From Williamsia sp. 1138 (GTDB taxonomy: Bacteria > Actinomycetota > Actinomycetes > Mycobacteriales > Mycobacteriaceae), in the NCBI RefSeq assembly GCF_002095435.2, contig NZ_MJEJ02000040.1, positions 100,311 through 164,310 on the forward strand: 64,000 bases of DNA. The letters are read 5' to 3'. Positions 1-8,930 of the stretch are shown piece after piece. Position 1 is the first letter of the stretch. The number at the start of each line of letters is the position of its first letter. Position numbers and translations under genes: made by a program. The notes beneath the pieces were generated by a model, which did not search any database, had not been told where the DNA came from, and saw only the letters and a program-made list of their open reading frames with translations.

Positions 1-137
1 CCCTGCGGCCAGTTGATCGTGGAGGTCGACTGGGTGACGGGCAACAACGGGGTGATCGCACACAAGACGATTCCCACCAGACCCGCGATAATTGCGGCCC
101 AACGGACAGTCCCCGCACGGGGGATGTGAGAGGACAC
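1..137 (-). CDS. Arabinosyltransferase Emb family (EmbA/EmbB-like), N-terminal part only
   Basis: The left edge cuts this gene; only about 45 N-terminal residues are present. Reading from a GTG whose first base is at 137 gives a basic start, one hydrophobic helix (IIAGLVGIVLCAITPLLPV) and then the TSTINWPQG segment that opens the periplasmic part of Emb proteins. A second in-frame GTG at 143 is an alternative start. The gene lies 112 bp downstream of embC on the same strand, which fits an embC-embA/embB arrangement for arabinogalactan/LAM arabinan synthesis. Which paralogue it is cannot be decided from this fragment. Confidence 0.85.
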   Translation of the reverse strand, partial: MSSHIPRAGTVRWAAIIAGLVGIVLCAITPLLPVTQSTSTINWPQ

Positions 138-249
138 AGGCACGAGCAACGATGGTATTGCACCGACCTGAGAGTTCTTACCTGCCCCGAGCGTGCGAGG
201 AGATCGCGTGCTCTGCTCACGTCGCGGGCCAGGTGAGCGGCGCCTGGAC

Positions 250-3200
250 TCAGTACCGGATCGGTGCCGGACTCCACAGACCGGAACGGGTGGCCTTGCC
301 GAGGTCGAGCTCCGCGACCTCCGCGGGCTCGCCGTAGGGCTCGTAGCTCACCAGTGAGCCCCAGTCCCGGCCGATGTCACCTTCCAGATAAGAGGGCACG
401 GTCGTCTTCTCGAGGGCCACCTCGATCCAGCCGAGTGGCCCACCACCGAAGGCGTCCTGCCAGGCACCGACGGCCGCAGACAGGTCCGCACCGGGCGCGA
501 TGCGCCATTGCGGGATCTCTGCGACCCCGTTGAGGTGGTCGAACGGTCGCTGGCACGGGAATGCCAGACCACTGGTCCAGTCGATCTGGACCGGGTCGGT
601 GCTGCCGACCATGGTCTGCAGGGTCTGCAGTCGCGGCGACCGGGGCGGGGTGAGGCCGATGAAACTGTCCTGGGCGAGGTTCTCGTCCTTGGCGACGATG
701 CGGATCGCGGTGGTGTCGGCGGGGAACGAGCTGCGGTAGGTCCGCAGGTCGCGCCACGACGGGCGCGGGCCCGGGTCGATCATGTCGACCTCGCCGGCCA
801 CCTGGAAGTCCTCGTTCGTCGATCCCGAACCGGTCGAGTACTCCATCGTGACGTTCTCGATGTCGAACTGACCGGCCACGGCCATCGTCACCAACGGGGT
901 GTCCGCGGCCTTCGGCGGCAGGCGGTACCAGGACGAGGTCAGGTAGGCGGGGAACTGGTTGTCCTGGGAGTAACTACCGAGTACGGGGGTCAGTGCGGGA
1001 TCGAGGCCGAAGGGGAGCTTCGCGGTGCTGCCGTTGATCCCGGCCTGATCGGTCTCGCCGCCGCCGGTGCCGCCCGCGTTGGAGTTGAGGACGTCGGGTG
1101 AGATCGCGACATTGCCGCCGAGCACACCGAGACTGCCGGCACTGGCCGTCGAATCGAGGGTCAGCGGCAGGCCGTTCGGAGTGAAACCGGAGGTGGGCGT
1201 GGCGTCAGCGCCCGGATCGGCCGGTCCGATGAGGCCACCGACGATGTTGCCGTCGACAGGGGTGAGGATGTCGGCGGAGGGGTCGGGCTCGACCAGGACC
1301 TTCTCGGCCATCCCGCAGGTGTCGCCCTGCAGAGCGGCGACGTTGGAGGTGGGAATCGAGAAGGATCCACTCTGTTGCACTCCGGCACCGACGGCGGTGC
1401 CGATCTGGAACACGACGAGGAACGCGCCCGCGACAGCCAGGGGTGCGGTGGCGAGGGTGCTGAACCAGCGGCGCCGCGAGGTGGTGCCCGGTTCGGCGGG
1501 GGTATCGGGCTTGAAGGGTTCTCGGAAGTGGAACCAGAAGGCCACGAGCAGCGCGGCCACACAGAGGTAGAGCAGGGCGCTGCCGAGGGCGACCCCGAAG
1601 CGAACCGGTAGGGCACCCCACGGCATGCCCCAGTTGGAGTAGTAGAAGAAGGCGTTCGGTGCGGTGAAGGCGAGACCGGTGATGAACAGCACCAGCGCGA
1701 TGAACAGCATCCGGTTGCGCCGGGCGTGCATCGCCTCCGCGCTCACCGCGATCGCCGCGATGGCCGCCAGCGCTGCGGCGAGGCCCGCGAAGACACCGAA
1801 CTGGTGGGTCCACTTGGTCGGGGTGAACATCATGAAGATCAGTGACGCGAACGTGATGCCGACGATGCGCCGGGACGGGCCGAGGGCGGTTCCGGGGATG
1901 CGACTCTTGCGGATCAGCATCGCGCCCGAGACGACCAGGCCCACCAGCATCGCGAGGACGGCGAATCGCCGCGAGACCGATCCGTTGGCGGAGAACTCGA
2001 AAAGAGCTGAGTAACGGTCGATCTCGTTGTACCAGTGCAGCGAGGGTCCGAGCGCGGACTTCATACGCGTCGACTGGGTGAAGGCGGCGAGGGTCAGGTC
2101 GGAGAACACGACGAAGATCACGAAGGTGCCGGCAGCAAGGACCGGCGCGAGCATCGCCAGGTAGCTCTTCGCGTCGGCGCCGATGGCTCTGGCCCGTTTG
2201 ATCAGCGCCATCACCATCGGCCGGGCACCGGCGATGAGCGCCGCGACGGCCATCAGGCCGGTGGGGCCGGCAGCCAGGCTGAAAGCGCCGATGGTGCAGG
2301 CCACCGCGGCAGGCAAGGTTCTGCCGGTGGCGATCGCCCGCTCCACAGAGCACCACGTCAGCAGCGCGCCGAGGCAGATGATCGGCTCAGGACGCAGGCC
2401 GTTGTTGAACGGGAACCAGGAGGCCAGGAACACGAACGCGGCCGTCCAGGGCACGATGCGGTTGACGGTGGCGGCTCGGCCGAGCCGGGGCAGTACCTCG
2501 TGGGAGATGATGAGCCACACCAGGATTCCGCAGGCCAGAGCGGGCAGTCGCATCCACGGGCTTGCCGTGGTGACGTGTGCGAGCCAGCCGAACACCTGGT
2601 AGTACCAGCCGAAGGGCGCCTCGGGGGCGCCGTACCAGCGGTAGTAGTTGGCCGTGTAATCGGCGTGCTCGGCCACCCGCGACATCGTCAGGATGTAGCC
2701 GTCGTCGGACGTGTTCGGGCCGACGATGTGCCAGATCAGCAGGGCGCCGATGACGACGGCGTCGCGGGCGTTGAACTTCCACCAGCGCGCCGGCAGGAAG
2801 CGGCGGTGCTTGCGACCGTCCGTACCGTCGAGGACCGCGAGCGCACCCAGCGAGATGATGGTGCACACCACTCCGACGGCGATGGCCAGCCACTTCAGCA
2901 CGGTCGGGGCGGTGCTGTATCGGTCGTCGATCGTGGCGTGGGCTTCCAGACCCGGAATGGATGCGGCATCTCCGGTCAGATCTGTGTAGATCCCGGTGAG
3001 TTGGGGGCGCTGGTCACCGTCGGTGATCTCGCCGACAACGGGTTCGCCCTCGGAATTGGTCAGGCCCACGAACTCGGCGCGCACCGACGTCGCGGTGGCC
3101 GTGACGACGATTTCCTGGCAGTCCTGGTCCTCCATCTGCGCGAGGGTGGCCATGGCGACCGGGGTGTTGCGGACCACGACCTCCACGGACTGTCGGTCGA

Positions 3201-3600
3201 GCGCATCGGTCGCCTGGCCGGATTTACGAACGAACAAGCCGCGGGCGACCGCCTTTTCGGCTTCCTTCGGCAGGGTCGAGACCAGCACTGTCTGTCCCGG
3301 CGCCGTCAACTGCCTGACCGCCGAACAGGGCACAGAGATCTCGAGGTCCACGGGCACATAGGAGACGAGTGGCGAGAGGACCGACTGCAGCTTGTCCTGC
3401 TGCGGCCAGTTCAGCTCGGCGGTGGTCTGATTGACGGGCAGCAGCGGTGTCGCCAAGGCGAGGAAGAGGCCGATCAGGCCGGTGACGATCGCGGCGATCT
3501 TCGCAAATCGGACCCGGTCCCCGCCGGAGGGCGGCTGGTTGGATCCGCTGGATCGCGGCCGAGTCGTTCCAGTCGCGTTGTCAACGGCGTCAGCAGGCAC
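250..3600 (-). CDS. embC: Membrane arabinosyltransferase EmbC-like
   Basis: This is a GT-C arabinofuranosyltransferase of 1116 aa, the usual size, which would use decaprenyl-phospho-arabinose to extend LAM or arabinogalactan arabinan outside the membrane. It has a first TM helix at about 34-56 followed by LNWPQ. A periplasmic domain runs to about 230, then come multiple TM helices. The catalytic Asp pair is in NTSDDGY (D299/D300), followed by NYYRWYGAPEAPFGWYY. The C-terminal domain is carbohydrate-binding-like. The start is a GTG at 3600; no strong Shine-Dalgarno is visible. It is assigned embC because it is the first emb gene after aftA in the usual order, although a plus-strand cassette now separates the two. 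Confidence 0.93.
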   Translation of the reverse strand: MPADAVDNATGTTRPRSSGSNQPPSGGDRVRFAKIAAIVTGLIGLFLALATPLLPVNQTTAELNWPQQDKLQSVLSPLVSYVPVDLEISVPCSAVRQLTAPGQTVLVSTLPKEAEKAVARGLFVRKSGQATDALDRQSVEVVVRNTPVAMATLAQMEDQDCQEIVVTATATSVRAEFVGLTNSEGEPVVGEITDGDQRPQLTGIYTDLTGDAASIPGLEAHATIDDRYSTAPTVLKWLAIAVGVVCTIISLGALAVLDGTDGRKHRRFLPARWWKFNARDAVVIGALLIWHIVGPNTSDDGYILTMSRVAEHADYTANYYRWYGAPEAPFGWYYQVFGWLAHVTTASPWMRLPALACGILVWLIISHEVLPRLGRAATVNRIVPWTAAFVFLASWFPFNNGLRPEPIICLGALLTWCSVERAIATGRTLPAAVACTIGAFSLAAGPTGLMAVAALIAGARPMVMALIKRARAIGADAKSYLAMLAPVLAAGTFVIFVVFSDLTLAAFTQSTRMKSALGPSLHWYNEIDRYSALFEFSANGSVSRRFAVLAMLVGLVVSGAMLIRKSRIPGTALGPSRRIVGITFASLIFMMFTPTKWTHQFGVFAGLAAALAAIAAIAVSAEAMHARRNRMLFIALVLFITGLAFTAPNAFFYYSNWGMPWGALPVRFGVALGSALLYLCVAALLVAFWFHFREPFKPDTPAEPGTTSRRRWFSTLATAPLAVAGAFLVVFQIGTAVGAGVQQSGSFSIPTSNVAALQGDTCGMAEKVLVEPDPSADILTPVDGNIVGGLIGPADPGADATPTSGFTPNGLPLTLDSTASAGSLGVLGGNVAISPDVLNSNAGGTGGGETDQAGINGSTAKLPFGLDPALTPVLGSYSQDNQFPAYLTSSWYRLPPKAADTPLVTMAVAGQFDIENVTMEYSTGSGSTNEDFQVAGEVDMIDPGPRPSWRDLRTYRSSFPADTTAIRIVAKDENLAQDSFIGLTPPRSPRLQTLQTMVGSTDPVQIDWTSGLAFPCQRPFDHLNGVAEIPQWRIAPGADLSAAVGAWQDAFGGGPLGWIEVALEKTTVPSYLEGDIGRDWGSLVSYEPYGEPAEVAELDLGKATRSGLWSPAPIRY

Positions 3601-3671
3601 AAGGCAAGATGCTATCGCTCACCGCGTGTGGCGATGGTCCGCGGTCACGCGCGGCGCCATACAGTGGCACG

Positions 3672-4130
3672 ATGACCTCCACGCCGCCCATCCTGCTGCT
3701 GAACGGACCGAACCTGAACACGCTCGGCGTCCGCCAGCCGGAGGTGTACGGGACAGCCACGCTCGAGGATGCCGTGACACTGGCCACGGAGGTCGCCGGC
3801 GAGCTCGGCTGGACGATCGACGCGAGGCAGACCAATCACGAGGGCGAGATGCTCGAGTGGATCCACGCCGGGCGCGGAACCGTCGCCGGCATCGTCATCA
3901 ATCCAGGGGCGTGGACGCACACCTCGATCGCTCTCCGCGACGCACTGTCGGTCCCGGAGGTCCCCATCATCGAGGTCCACATCAGCAACGTGCATGCCCG
4001 TGAGGAGTTCCGACGGCACTCCTATGTCTCCGGGATAGCGGCGGGAGTGATCGCCGGTTTCGGTATCCGGGGGTACGAGTTCGCGATCCGCCATCTCGTC
4101 GATCTGGTCACTCCGGGACCCGGCGATTAG
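3672..4130 (+). CDS. aroQ: Type II 3-dehydroquinate dehydratase
   Basis: The protein of 152 aa dehydrates 3-dehydroquinate to 3-dehydroshikimate (shikimate pathway or quinate breakdown). It matches the family along its length: NGPNLNTLG at 11-19, catalytic-loop R21 and Y26, RQTNHEGE at 52-59, NPG at 77-79, E101 and the catalytic base H103 in EVHISN. The last residue of the usual PGAY loop is Trp (PGAW). The ATG at 3672 fits the family N-terminus; an ATG at 3609 in the same frame would add residues not typical of the family. It is divergent from embC and separate from any aroC/K/B genes, so a non-biosynthetic role is possible. Confidence 0.92.
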   Translation: MTSTPPILLLNGPNLNTLGVRQPEVYGTATLEDAVTLATEVAGELGWTIDARQTNHEGEMLEWIHAGRGTVAGIVINPGAWTHTSIALRDALSVPEVPIIEVHISNVHAREEFRRHSYVSGIAAGVIAGFGIRGYEFAIRHLVDLVTPGPGD

Positions 4131-4436
4131 GTCATTCGACGTAACATGTGATCAGCGTCACACATAGTCTCTTCGGTGCAAGTCATACCGGACTAAACGC
4201 CCGCAATCGAGGTGACGTCGGCCCAGTTCACCGGCCCGCTGAGTGAAATGCGGGAAGGGAAACGCGTCGCCCTCGGTTATGCTCCACCAGAACCAATGCG
4301 TCCACTCAGGCGTCGATTGGTGAACGCGATGTGTCGGGGCCGTTATCTGCGCGCGGTAGTTTCGCATTCGATCCCCAAGGCGGATCGGGGCGTAAGAGTC
4401 GGTCAGCAGTTGGAGGGTATATGCGGGAGGTCTTGT
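4131..4436 (+). other. Gap upstream of the PAP2 gene
   Basis: These 306 bp hold no gene I can support. An open frame continuous with the PAP2 gene begins at 4212, but its first 75 codons look unrelated to the family and lack a ribosome site, so I treat them as leader. The stretch probably carries the promoter of the two-gene unit downstream. I see no clear operator or terminator. Confidence 0.4.
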
Positions 4437-5378
4437 ATGGCGCCCCGTGATAGCCGCCGCACCTTCGCCCCGCCCGAGAGCCCCGCGTCGCCGCAGGGCC
4501 GGGCCGATTCGGGCGAGATCGACCTGGTCGCGCCGGACCTGGACCCCCGAGAACTCGAAGCCTTCGAATCCGAGCTCAAACAAACCGGATTCCGTGCGGT
4601 GGTCACCCGGGTCAACCGGTATCTGGCCCGGCCGCGCTGGTGGGTCGAAGTGCTGCTCCTCGGAGCCCTCTACGCCGTCTACTCGGTCATCCGGAACAGC
4701 GTCGGCGAGGTCGCTGACCAGGCCTATCGCAACGCATACGAGATCCTCCGCATCGAAGACGCCTGGCACTTCGCGCTGGAGCGGCCGCTGAACGAGCTGG
4801 TCCACACCACGTCCTGGCTCGCCAACATCGTCGCCCTGCAATATGCGACGCTGCACTTCCTCGTCACGCCTGCCGTCCTCATCTGGCTCCTGTTCCGACG
4901 CAAAGACCATTACCGCAAGGTCAGCGGAACGTTGGTGCTGTGTACCGGGCTCGCCCTGTTCGGTTTCTACTTCATGCCCACCGCACCGCCACGGCTGCTG
5001 CCGGGCGAAGGATTCGTCGACGTGATGGCGCAGACCTCGTCCTGGGGCTGGTGGCCGGAATCCGGCGCGCCGGGTAGCGATGCGATTTCCAACCAGTTCG
5101 CTGCGATGCCGTCCCTGCACTGCGCCTGGGCGACCTGGTGCGGACTGGTGCTGTTCTTCCTCGCCAAATGGCAATGGCTGCGCATTCTGGGGCTGATCTA
5201 CCCCTTCACCACATACTTCGTGGTCATGGGCTCGGGCAACCACTTCATCCTGGATGTCGTCGCCGGAGTGGCGCTGCTCGCCATCGCCGCCGCGATCGTC
5301 TACGCCCCCACCCTCCTGCGGTGGTGGCGAGGCAGATCTGCGGATGCGCCGGCCGGGGCGGGAGTCCCGATCGGATGA
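4437..5378 (+). CDS. PAP2-superfamily membrane protein (inositol-phosphotransferase-like)
   Basis: This 313-aa integral membrane protein has a cytoplasmic N-terminus, about six TM helices and the PAP2 active-site motifs: MPSLH (H228) and GNHFILD (H269, D273), preceded by PTAPPR. This pattern fits the PAP2_3/Aur1-like branch, whose members remove or transfer phosphate or phosphoinositol groups on lipids. The start at 4437 is chosen because GGGAGG lies 7 nt upstream. The next gene overlaps it by ATGA, so the two are almost certainly co-translated. Placement between aftA and embC suggests work on a lipid-linked cell-wall intermediate; this is inference. Confidence 0.85.
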   Translation: MAPRDSRRTFAPPESPASPQGRADSGEIDLVAPDLDPRELEAFESELKQTGFRAVVTRVNRYLARPRWWVEVLLLGALYAVYSVIRNSVGEVADQAYRNAYEILRIEDAWHFALERPLNELVHTTSWLANIVALQYATLHFLVTPAVLIWLLFRRKDHYRKVSGTLVLCTGLALFGFYFMPTAPPRLLPGEGFVDVMAQTSSWGWWPESGAPGSDAISNQFAAMPSLHCAWATWCGLVLFFLAKWQWLRILGLIYPFTTYFVVMGSGNHFILDVVAGVALLAIAAAIVYAPTLLRWWRGRSADAPAGAGVPIG

Positions 5379-6958
5379 GCCTCTCGGTGGCCCTGCCGGC
5401 GAAACGCTGGCGGGGCCTGCTTCCGCTTGGGGTCGCGCTGATCGCCATCGTGGCGCTGTTTCTCGCTCATCCCACCGTCGGAGACCTGCAGGCAGCGATC
5501 GCGCGAGAGGAAGCCGCTCGGTCCGGCGTCGGCCTCGGCTACTGGTTCGGCTGGTACGGCGGTGTCTCGCCGGGTAGTTACTCCCTGATCGTCCCGGCCC
5601 TCTCGACCGTCACCGGCTCGCTGCTGTTGCTGTGCCTGGCGACAGCCGCGATCGCACTATTGGCGTTTCCCCTGTCCAAGGGTGCGGCGTACCCCACCGT
5701 GCTCGTCTGGGCGATCACCGTCGCCGCGGTGCTGAACATGCTCTCCGGCCGGGTGGCCTTCGCGGTCGGCGGGGCCATTGCATTGGCGGCCATCGTCGCC
5801 TTCAAGAAGGGCTACCGATCGCTGACAGTGATCGGATTGCTCGTCGCAGGGCTGGCGAGCCCGCTCGCGCCCGCGTTCGTCGGACTGGCGGTGCTCCCTT
5901 TCGCGGCCGGACGTGACGACGCGGCACGGCGGGCGTGGTGGGTTCTCGGGGGTGCGGCGCTCGGTGTCGGCGTTCCGTTCCTGATGTTCGGCAATCCGGG
6001 CTCGCAAGGCTTTCCGGCGACGACCCTGTTCTGGGTGGCGGCCATCGCCGTCGGCACCGGATTGGCACTGACAGTTCCACCGGCGCGCTGGATCGTGCCC
6101 CTCGCGAGCGCGGTCGCGATCATCATGTTCCTGGTCCCCACCGGGATCGGGTCCAACCTGAGCCGGTTCTTCGCTCTGGTGCTGCCGTGTCTGTGCCTCT
6201 ACTACTCGCCGAAGTCGCTCAAGTTCTTGGCGATCGCGCTGGCGCCCGCGCTCATCTACGCCACGTTTGTCGCCACCGCGGATCAGGTGGTCGCCTCCGA
6301 CTCAGGTGAGAGCGATACCTCCTACATCCCACTGCGCTCCCAGCTGATGGCGCAGTCGAACATCGAGAACCATCGCGTGGAACTCGTGGACGCCCAAACG
6401 CATGCCGGCTCACACAAATTGGGCATGACCATCAATCTGGCCCGCGGATGGGAAAACCAGTCGGACTCGCGATTCAACCCCATCTTCTATGACGAGAATG
6501 CGCTGACACCCGAGTCGTACCGACTCTGGCTGTCCGAGAACGCGGTGGCCTTCGTCGCGGTGTCGGCCGATCCGCTCCGCCAGATGAAAGCCGAAGCAGC
6601 ACTGGTCGAGCAGGGCCTGCCCTATCTGCAACGGGTCTGGGCCAACGACAAGTGGGAGCTCTACAAGGTCGACGATCCGCGGCCGATCGTGCCTGCACCC
6701 CTCACCGTCGTGGAGTCATCGCCCGCGAAGATGGTCCTCGACGTCCCCGATACCAACATCCATCCACTTCAGTTGCGTCACAACAAGTATCTGGTCGCCC
6801 GCAGTACCATCGACGAGAATCTCTACGCCTGCATCCAGACCACACCGGACGACTGGATCACCGTGCAGGCCCCACTGCCCGGCGAATACGTCCTGGAGGG
6901 ACTGCTCTCCGTGCGTGGTGTCGTCGGGGCCCAGCCTCCAGATTGTGCGCCCAGTTAG
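5375..6958 (+). CDS. Polytopic membrane protein, GT-C-like, function unknown
   Basis: I do not recognise a named family. The protein has 527 aa: about nine or ten hydrophobic helices in residues 12-315, then a soluble C-terminal domain of about 200 residues. A first loop containing the segment YWFGWYGGVSPGSYS follows the first helix, which is the topology of GT-C glycosyltransferases acting outside the membrane on polyprenyl-phosphate sugars. I see no clear catalytic DD/DE pair, so an enzymatic role is unproven. The ATG overlaps the PAP2 stop codon (ATGA), making the pair one translational unit. A strong hairpin ends the unit. Confidence 0.75.
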   Translation: MSLSVALPAKRWRGLLPLGVALIAIVALFLAHPTVGDLQAAIAREEAARSGVGLGYWFGWYGGVSPGSYSLIVPALSTVTGSLLLLCLATAAIALLAFPLSKGAAYPTVLVWAITVAAVLNMLSGRVAFAVGGAIALAAIVAFKKGYRSLTVIGLLVAGLASPLAPAFVGLAVLPFAAGRDDAARRAWWVLGGAALGVGVPFLMFGNPGSQGFPATTLFWVAAIAVGTGLALTVPPARWIVPLASAVAIIMFLVPTGIGSNLSRFFALVLPCLCLYYSPKSLKFLAIALAPALIYATFVATADQVVASDSGESDTSYIPLRSQLMAQSNIENHRVELVDAQTHAGSHKLGMTINLARGWENQSDSRFNPIFYDENALTPESYRLWLSENAVAFVAVSADPLRQMKAEAALVEQGLPYLQRVWANDKWELYKVDDPRPIVPAPLTVVESSPAKMVLDVPDTNIHPLQLRHNKYLVARSTIDENLYACIQTTPDDWITVQAPLPGEYVLEGLLSVRGVVGAQPPDCAPS

Positions 6959-6972
6959 ACAGAAGCACACGC

Positions 6973-7014
6973 TTGAGTCATAAACACACGTTGCGACGTG
7001 TGTTTTTGACTCAA
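6973..7014. terminator. Bidirectional terminator between convergent genes
   Basis: A near-perfect inverted repeat has arms 6973-6991 and 6996-7014, a TGCG tetraloop and one T/T mismatch. The inner stem AAACACACGT/ACGTGTGTTT gives a T run on either strand. It sits between the plus-strand membrane gene and the 3' end of aftA, so it can stop transcription from both sides. Confidence 0.85.
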
Positions 7015-7040
7015 CGATGTGCATCTGTGGGGTGGCGGCG

Positions 7041-8927
7041 CTACTTCCTCACGACGAGAACGAAGGGGCCGATCGTGGTGACCGTGAAACGCGGATCGTC
7101 GAAGACGTTCTGATTGAACGTCACCGTGTAGCGGCGGACGTTGGGGTCGTTCGGGTAGACGTCCTCGGCCAGCCTCAGGTCGTAACCTTCTGGGCTGTAC
7201 CGGAACAGGAACACCGTCGGTGGCCGCCAAGGCGCTGTGTCCAGCTGCTCGATGAGGCTGTCTGCGGTTTGTGCCTGCGACCAGGTCTCGATGGTCGCAG
7301 CCCGTTTGTCGAACTCCGCCAATGGATTCGCGTAATGCGACGTGAGGCCCTGGAAGCCGAGGTAGGGGTAGATCGAGAGGAAACCGTAGTCTGCGGTCAG
7401 CACCACGACGTCGTCCTGGGCGCGGCCACCGGTCTGCTCGTCGATGGTGGCGCTGATCTCGGGAAAGTATGCCTGCGCGCCCGGGGGACGCTGGTCGGCG
7501 CGCACGCCGTAACCGTCGGTGTCTGTGTAGGCGACGATGATCTCGGAGGCGAGATGACCCGGGATGCTCTGCGCCACCGCGATTGCCGCACCGGCGGCCA
7601 GTACGCCGACGACCGTGCGGACATCGCCGAATCGACGGACGGCGACGGCCGCGAGTTCGGCGAAGCCGTACACGCCCGCGACTCCGAGCACCACTGCCAG
7701 CACCGGTTCCATCCGGAACGAGAGCAAGGTGGTCCCCATCGCGGTCAGAGCCATCGACAGCAGGCAGAACACGTAGATGGAGAAAACGGTGACACCGAAG
7801 GTCAATGCGACCGTGCGGGTCCGGAATCGGAGCACGATCCAGATCAGCCCGACCATCGTCAGTGCACCGATCAGAGACCAGTGCAGCATCGGTGTCGGGA
7901 GCACGGCCCCCGAGCTCGGTAGGTAGTGTTCGGCGGTGCCGCCGGAGGCCGGCTTGTTCTGTAGTCGCGCCCACAGGTAGGGCGCCCACACGATCATCGC
8001 CACGAGCCCGGCGACCACTGCCATGGCCGCCAGTCGGGCGCCATGGATCAGGACTACCCGCCATCGCCGCGATCTGACGGTGGACGGGTGAGTTGTCTTG
8101 TTGGAGAGCTCGAACCAGGCTGACGCGGCCAGGTATAGCGCTATCAGCACCGCGGTCAAGGCGTACAGGCCGGTGTACAGCGTGTAGAAGGTGGCGCTCG
8201 ACCCCAGAAAGAGCCCCCCGGCAACGATCGCTGGCTTACTTCCCGAACGGAGTCCGTGCAGGATGGTGATCAGCGTCGGGGCGCCGAGGATGACCAGGAC
8301 GGCGGCGTACGGCTCCGGGCTGACGTACATGAGCGTCAGGACCGTGGACGCCAGGCTGACCGCGATCGCCCGATCGGTGCGGATCATGCGCTGCCACAGC
8401 GCCATCGCGATGGCGGCGGCGACCGCGATCGAGATGATCGCCCACGGCTTGAACGCTTCCCAACCGGGTTGACCGGTGAGGCTTGCGTAGCGGCCGCCCA
8501 GCCAGAACCAGCCGGCCGGGTAGTACGGCGGCAGGTCGGCGTACGTCATGTCTGCCAGATGCGGACTGGTGGTGAGCCGGGTCAGGTACTCGGTCCGGAA
8601 CTGCTGATCGACGGAGATGCCGAACAGGTACAGCTTGGTCGCGCCGAGCGGCATCGCGAGTGTGACCGCCGCGAACGCCGAGATACCCACCCACGACAGC
8701 GGTTTGATCGCCCACGCGGCCCTGCCAGCCCGGGAGAGCACCACCGCGACGAGCAGTAGCGCGATGGCCACCACCTGGCCGGTGGTGGTCAGCGCGGTCT
8801 CGACATTGGACGAGTTGAATGCGGGCCACTCGACCCTGGCGATCACTGCCAGGCCGGCTCCTGCGACGACGAGCGCAACCAAGGCCGCGCCGATCAGGTT
8901 TCCGATCGCTGACAGATGTTTCGGCAT
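7041..8927 (-). CDS. aftA: Galactan 5-O-arabinofuranosyltransferase AftA
   Basis: AftA primes arabinan by adding the first arabinofuranose residues from decaprenyl-phospho-arabinose to galactan. The 628-aa protein has the expected size. An N-terminal membrane domain of about ten to eleven helices contains the extracytoplasmic loop DQQFRTEYLTRLT, followed by YYPAGWFWLGGR. A soluble C-terminal domain begins near residue 460. The start ATG lies 3 nt after the dprE2 stop, so it is the third gene of a dprE1-dprE2-aftA operon. In mycobacteria embC normally follows directly; here a convergent cassette separates them. Confidence 0.95.
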   Translation of the reverse strand: MPKHLSAIGNLIGAALVALVVAGAGLAVIARVEWPAFNSSNVETALTTTGQVVAIALLLVAVVLSRAGRAAWAIKPLSWVGISAFAAVTLAMPLGATKLYLFGISVDQQFRTEYLTRLTTSPHLADMTYADLPPYYPAGWFWLGGRYASLTGQPGWEAFKPWAIISIAVAAAIAMALWQRMIRTDRAIAVSLASTVLTLMYVSPEPYAAVLVILGAPTLITILHGLRSGSKPAIVAGGLFLGSSATFYTLYTGLYALTAVLIALYLAASAWFELSNKTTHPSTVRSRRWRVVLIHGARLAAMAVVAGLVAMIVWAPYLWARLQNKPASGGTAEHYLPSSGAVLPTPMLHWSLIGALTMVGLIWIVLRFRTRTVALTFGVTVFSIYVFCLLSMALTAMGTTLLSFRMEPVLAVVLGVAGVYGFAELAAVAVRRFGDVRTVVGVLAAGAAIAVAQSIPGHLASEIIVAYTDTDGYGVRADQRPPGAQAYFPEISATIDEQTGGRAQDDVVVLTADYGFLSIYPYLGFQGLTSHYANPLAEFDKRAATIETWSQAQTADSLIEQLDTAPWRPPTVFLFRYSPEGYDLRLAEDVYPNDPNVRRYTVTFNQNVFDDPRFTVTTIGPFVLVVRK

Positions 8928-8930
8928 GGA

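Noticed and set aside
2035..3675. Open frame of 546 codons on the plus strand opposite embC
   Set aside because: It is the antisense of a clear EmbC gene; its composition is Arg/Gly/Gln-rich as expected for a high-GC shadow and it shows no domain.
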